From NCBI RefSeq assembly GCF_019793465.1, contig NZ_JAILYJ010000014.1:62001-126000 (forward strand): a DNA stretch of 64,000 nucleotides. The letters run 5' to 3'. Position numbers and translations under genes: made by a program. Positions 62,001 to 64,000 of this stretch are shown here, piece by piece. This DNA comes from Rhizobium croatiense (GTDB lineage: Bacteria; Pseudomonadota; Alphaproteobacteria; Rhizobiales; Rhizobiaceae). The notes beneath the pieces were generated by a model. It was not told the DNA's origin and did not search any database. It saw nothing but the letters and a program-made list of their open reading frames with translations. Every line of letters starts with the position of its first letter. Position 1 is the stretch's first letter.

Positions 62001-64000
62001 TGTCGGGCGGGCGCGGCGATATTACGCTAACCGCCGGTGACGAGATCAATCTGACGAGTGCGCAGGCGGCGACGCAGAACTCCAGCAAGAATGTTTCGGG
62101 CGGCGTCGGTATCGAGCTACTTGATCCGGGTCTCAGCTTCAACTTCGGTCAGGGCAAGGCCAATGGCTCGACGCTGACTAACCTAAACACCCATGTGGAC
62201 GGCACCGGCGGTGTCTATCTCCAATCGGGCGGCGACACGAACCTTCGGGGTGCGACGGTCACCGGAGAGACGGTGATTGCCGATGTCGGTGGCGATCTCA
62301 ACATCGAAAGCCAGCTGGACACCGCCTCGCAGAAGGCCCGGCAGTTCAACGACGGCGGCAGCATCGGCGCGGTCCCATCCGGCGGCGTTGCGGGCGGTAT
62401 CTCCGGCTCATACCAGAATGCCAAGGGCGATGCGGCAATCGTTTCCGAGCAGTCCGGCATCCATGCCGGCCAGGGCGGCTTCGACATTGATGTCGAGGGC
62501 AAGACGAAGCTCGAAGGCGGCCTGATAACCAGCAAAGCGGGATCCGGAAACAACCGCCTCGAAACCGGCACCCTGGAATTCTCCGACGTCGACACGCATT
62601 CGAAATGGAAGGCGGATACGTATGGCGGCGGCATCTCCGGCGCGGGCATTTCAGTCTCGCCGCATCTGAGCGAAGGCGAGAGCGAGACCGGAAAGGCGCT
62701 CTCCGCCGTCTCGCCCGGCGGGATCGTCATCACCGACCCCGGCCGCCAGCAGCAGAACCTCGACGAGCTGCGCCGCGACACGACGGACACCAACACCTCG
62801 CTGCCGGGCATTCCCGACCTGCAGAAGAAGCTTTCCGAACAGCTGAAGACGCAGCAGCTTTACGACGCCGCGGCAGCACGCGCCGCCAAGCTGATTGGCG
62901 ACAAGGCCGGCGAGCTGGCGCGGGCGGCATTGGAACAGGGCGAGGCGGGCAAGGCGGAGTACCAGTTCTGGAAGGAGGGCGGTTCCGGGCGTGCGGCGTT
63001 GCATGCCATCGCCGGTGGCCTTCTCGGCGGCGTCACCGACTGGCAGGGCGTGCTGGCTGGCGCACTTGGCGGAGCAACCTCCTCGCTGCTTGCGCCGAAG
63101 GTGCGGGAACTGGTCGAGGACTTCGTCAAGCAGTCTGGGCTAACCGGCTCGGCCGCCGAGTTCATGGTCAACACCGTCACCAGCTCCATCCTCGCTGGCA
63201 TCGGCGGCATCGCCGGATCAACCGGTGCGGCTTATGCCACGAACGCGTATCAAAATAACTTCCTGACGCACAAACAGCTGGATGAACTTAAGGAAGCACT
63301 GGTCGGTTGCGAAAAGCAGGGCGATCTCGCGGCCTGCAGGGCGGAGGTTTCGAAACGCTATAGCGACCTCGATTTCGAGCAAGAAAAGAAGCTCGACGCT
63401 TGCCGGACAGTGCAATGCATGCAGGATACTCTGGGCGACCTTAGCCAGGATCCGCGCATTGCCTACATGACGGTGCTGGAACTGCAGACCCTCGGCCTCG
63501 ACGATGCGGTGGCCCAGCGGCTGCTTGCCAATCAGGTGATGGAGCGATACCTCACCAGCGAGGCGACGGTCTTCGAACAGCGTCTGCTGGATGTCGCCGC
63601 CGGCGTTGGCTATTGCCAGGACCACGGCGGAGCAGAAGGCTGCTTCCTCAAGGGGCAAGCACTGCACTATATGTCCGATTCCGTGAACGCAGCTGTGTTC
63701 GCCTTGGTCGGCGCGTATCAGAGCGGGTTGAAGCCGGGGGGCAAAGCGGGATCAGAGGGAGGTGAGACAAGCGTTCCTAAAGAGGTAAACGTAGGTAGCC
63801 AAGCTTCCGCGAAGATCACCTGGGTCGATGAGGGGGCGAGCATGAGCCCCAGAGCTAGACTCTATGATGACGGTGCAATCGGGTCTCGTTCGAATGTTGA
63901 AACGCAGAAAGGCCAAGCACCAACTTTGACACGAATGTCTCCTGATGGACAGAAGGCAAGTGTTCGATTTGATGGTGTAGAGGGGGATGTGCTAATAGAC
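56033..64000 (+). CDS. Giant TpsA/CdiA-like filamentous haemagglutinin, 3' end outside window
   Basis: At least 2656 codons are open from the ATG at 56033 (GGAAAG before it) to the window edge. An extended signal peptide ends at ANA (about residue 43). The TPS secretion domain has IANPNGITCDGCGF (NPNG 157-160, Cys163 and Cys166). A beta-helical region follows with many GDLTLSA-type haemagglutinin repeats. A non-repeat insert (about 770-900) and the conserved ETRADFLDVSKF segment near 1080 resemble central domains of CdiA/FHA. After about 2260 the protein becomes helical and cysteine-bearing, with GGLLGGVTDWQGVLAGALGG near 2330 and NAYQNN in place of a VENN-type motif. The last 50 residues, with RLYDDGAIGSRSNVETQKG and FDGVEGDVLID, look like the start of a toxin domain, and GC falls to 49% there. 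Confidence 0.9.
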   Translation, partial: MREKTGLGSNGKGLGCRLGRLAHRSLAIVLSALLVFQPMLANAQSVSASTTAPAANQPGVGTAPNGVPLIDIVTPNSQGLSHNKYDNFNVGTPGLILNNFQGEIGNSNLGGLTPGNANLNTSGPATVILNEVTSGNRSALNGPTEVFGGRADVIIANPNGITCDGCGFINTPHATLTTGVPDIGADGRLTGFTVNGGDVTIGPNGGNFATGPGAVDLFDIVSRTVHVNGPVYGKSLRVTAGASNFDYATGDSQALAPISGTPEYAIDGTALGAMQADRIKIVVTEQGAGVRMSGNLAANTNELSLSADGKISLGNVSGEQGVSISSKAKVTAAKVTSKAKAAIEADNGITLDTIAADGDIVLSSGSGLLSVGGEVNSATNVEISSAAGIAAGSVVAGNALDLSATSGGIQIAGAVKSGDTLTIAATSGSISAASLVSGSDLTLSAGADIGISGDVLAQGNVTATGRSIAAATVASGVDFAATAQSANGTLVLQQAGDMSLAAANGSIVVGDAMLSSGNLSAAASQNLAYSKLQSLGSADLSASGQISYGNPTSAKGNLTLTTTTIDLSNGGAGNIAAGGTLMLNADSANLSNNSLTLGGLTLNLSDAADLSGTRINAVTNAGGSGDIAINAGGLSTSAGTALLAAHDLTLTLPSLTNAGQLAAGDDLTLNISGNFTNSATGLAYAGHDAGLFIGGVLTNNQGAILAGNDLEIAGTTSGLRNTEVTNISGLIQAGNDMSILTANLTNRRAVTPQWTAGTLVSSGVVSGFTLNPVAAGLPFGYLETADQNMYQLYAGVDPGLWQDYQPLLWSKATLADGTTYRAWTWISADGPEKVTPIIDWIRARVPRDANGNPVADANNPSRYFIVDEVNFSGSDESTTYTWDWSSHLSQSVYEDRLNGALSPEATIRASRNLTIDATNLTNAYSSIEAGGDATLKGSTLTNTGVTLFRTTTTTCSAQGACTAYDANGNTNPSKNIANGTTIVSSVQAIGGVSANIKAGGALSVNFGSVNNTSAAGSVAGGASVAAASNPGDPLSALSGLTAGGALFNVNSGLGTTLVASTNPQSGGFGKRIPGQTFLFETRADFLDVSKFYGSNYFMDRIGYQPDTAVPFLGDAYFENQLIAKQIQQLAGQGLGPGSFIPGSDATEQVKKLLDNGIKYANDNHLQVGQTLTPEAVAKLTEPVVLYQKQVVNGIEVWAPVVYLPSTATAQLTASGALMSGSSVTVGGGAINNSGAMVAANDLSVSGSSIASNGGSFKSGKDVSLSSSGALTLSAQSMDLGGQAMVNPNAAVTAGGNATLAAATDLTLKGAAVNATGNASLTGKNVTLDAAKVDNSGQQNATGSQVASGGSLSIKATDNVNVIGSSAKAGTALDVTADNGSVAVVSTDVARDNQSGYTRTLSTDQQQSQLSAGTNATIKAGDDILLSGSSVKAKGNVALSAGDDINITAAQEQSASTFGKKSASSITHAGSEISAGGDLSVAAGNSTGDHDLNIVGSKLAADGKVALKADGDVTIAEATDTATLDTKLSTKGGFLGSSEKTTTHLETTTAVGSAITGGGGVDIESGKDTVISASKIDAGNENSTANLNITTGGDLVIASGKDTSAKDDKGSRSGFLSKGSSSHKSYDETTVASELGASGNISLSAGGAAVIAGSNVDADGAINVVGDSVSVIGAAEQHQLEITRKKSGLFVGSGDGFISLWGAEQKSGKQASELNVASVLSAGTDVALKSRETDVNILGSQIYADNNITLDAARDVNVTPGAESFSQSKEDKRSGFGLAFSAGNGSASIGIGYGKSVDKTAQSAETNATSTLSGGRDVIVTAGRDANFQAARVEAGSTVDILAERDVNLLSAQNKTNYATMHEELFAGVKATVSSGVVGAVQDVVDAAKNIGDGSSSQSIAMGAIAAINGYYAYDALSKANPEDLLKNGALLSTSLSVGFEYRKSSSQGAASTPVPTTINAGDRAVIEAVTGDINAVGAQIGAGSKADGTLSGGRGDITLTAGDEINLTSAQAATQNSSKNVSGGVGIELLDPGLSFNFGQGKANGSTLTNLNTHVDGTGGVYLQSGGDTNLRGATVTGETVIADVGGDLNIESQLDTASQKARQFNDGGSIGAVPSGGVAGGISGSYQNAKGDAAIVSEQSGIHAGQGGFDIDVEGKTKLEGGLITSKAGSGNNRLETGTLEFSDVDTHSKWKADTYGGGISGAGISVSPHLSEGESETGKALSAVSPGGIVITDPGRQQQNLDELRRDTTDTNTSLPGIPDLQKKLSEQLKTQQLYDAAAARAAKLIGDKAGELARAALEQGEAGKAEYQFWKEGGSGRAALHAIAGGLLGGVTDWQGVLAGALGGATSSLLAPKVRELVEDFVKQSGLTGSAAEFMVNTVTSSILAGIGGIAGSTGAAYATNAYQNNFLTHKQLDELKEALVGCEKQGDLAACRAEVSKRYSDLDFEQEKKLDACRTVQCMQDTLGDLSQDPRIAYMTVLELQTLGLDDAVAQRLLANQVMERYLTSEATVFEQRLLDVAAGVGYCQDHGGAEGCFLKGQALHYMSDSVNAAVFALVGAYQSGLKPGGKAGSEGGETSVPKEVNVGSQASAKITWVDEGASMSPRARLYDDGAIGSRSNVETQKGQAPTLTRMSPDGQKASVRFDGVEGDVLID

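Noticed and set aside
1..64000. tRNA, rRNA, CRISPR arrays, insertion sequences and phage attachment sites
   Set aside because: None could be recognised by reading; no transposase or integrase motifs and no regularly spaced repeats were seen.

Overview
The window looks like a replicon of a fast-growing rhizobium of the Rhizobium leguminosarum/etli type. The evidence is a high-GC genome with alpha-proteobacterial codon use, the characteristic rhaRSTPQUK/rhaDI rhamnose locus, a thiMED thiamin-salvage operon behind a TPP riboswitch, an IRO-type (RirA) iron box before fhuA, a betC choline-sulfatase with its LysR partner, and a palindromic intergenic element resembling the rhizobial RIME repeats. 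The density of transport and catabolic genes and the lack of core information-processing genes suggest a large plasmid or chromid, but that is inference.

Layout. 1-3257: the 3' part of a LivM-type permease gene, then a GMC oxidoreductase and a 3-hydroxyisobutyrate dehydrogenase-like gene in one direction. 3496-10438 (minus strand): ferric-hydroxamate uptake, fhuA-fhuC-fhuD-fhuB, with an AraC regulator just upstream. 10563-22493: a hydratase gene and the complete rhamnose locus. RhaSTPQ and the kinase RhaK take up and phosphorylate rhamnose, RhaU is the mutarotase, RhaI the isomerase, and RhaD an aldolase/dehydrogenase fusion. RhaR is the DeoR regulator beside the divergent promoter. A small Pmp3-type membrane gene lies antisense between rhaD and rhaI. 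22557-23989: an AhpD-like CMD gene and an ECF sigma gene sharing a 62-bp symmetric double promoter; the sigma gene carries a frameshift.

24230-33897: an amidohydrolase, an IclR regulator, an SDR dehydrogenase, a fused HyuA/HyuB oxoprolinase with a divergent winged-helix regulator, a TetR gene with a tandem operator, and several small genes. 34133-38950: an amidase, a TIM-barrel isomerase-like gene, and betC with its divergent LysR regulator. 39072-40585: a lower-GC patch holding one methyltransferase and about 580 bases without a convincing gene. 40586-49228: a small membrane protein, an HpcH/HpaI aldolase, a spermidine-synthase-like protein, and a Dpp/Opp-type ABC importer clustered with a NagZ-like glycosidase and a GNAT acetyltransferase, probably for amino-sugar oligomers. 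49451-51850: thiMED and its riboswitch.

52533-64000 (end of window): a two-partner secretion locus. It holds an IalB-family exported protein, a TpsB/FhaC outer-membrane transporter, two small lipoproteins and a giant TpsA/CdiA-like haemagglutinin of at least 2656 codons, cut by the window edge just as its GC falls and what looks like a variable toxin tip begins. This is the most promising locus for an undescribed contact-dependent system. The second most interesting is the ECF41-like sigma/CMD pair with mirrored promoters and a frameshifted sigma factor.
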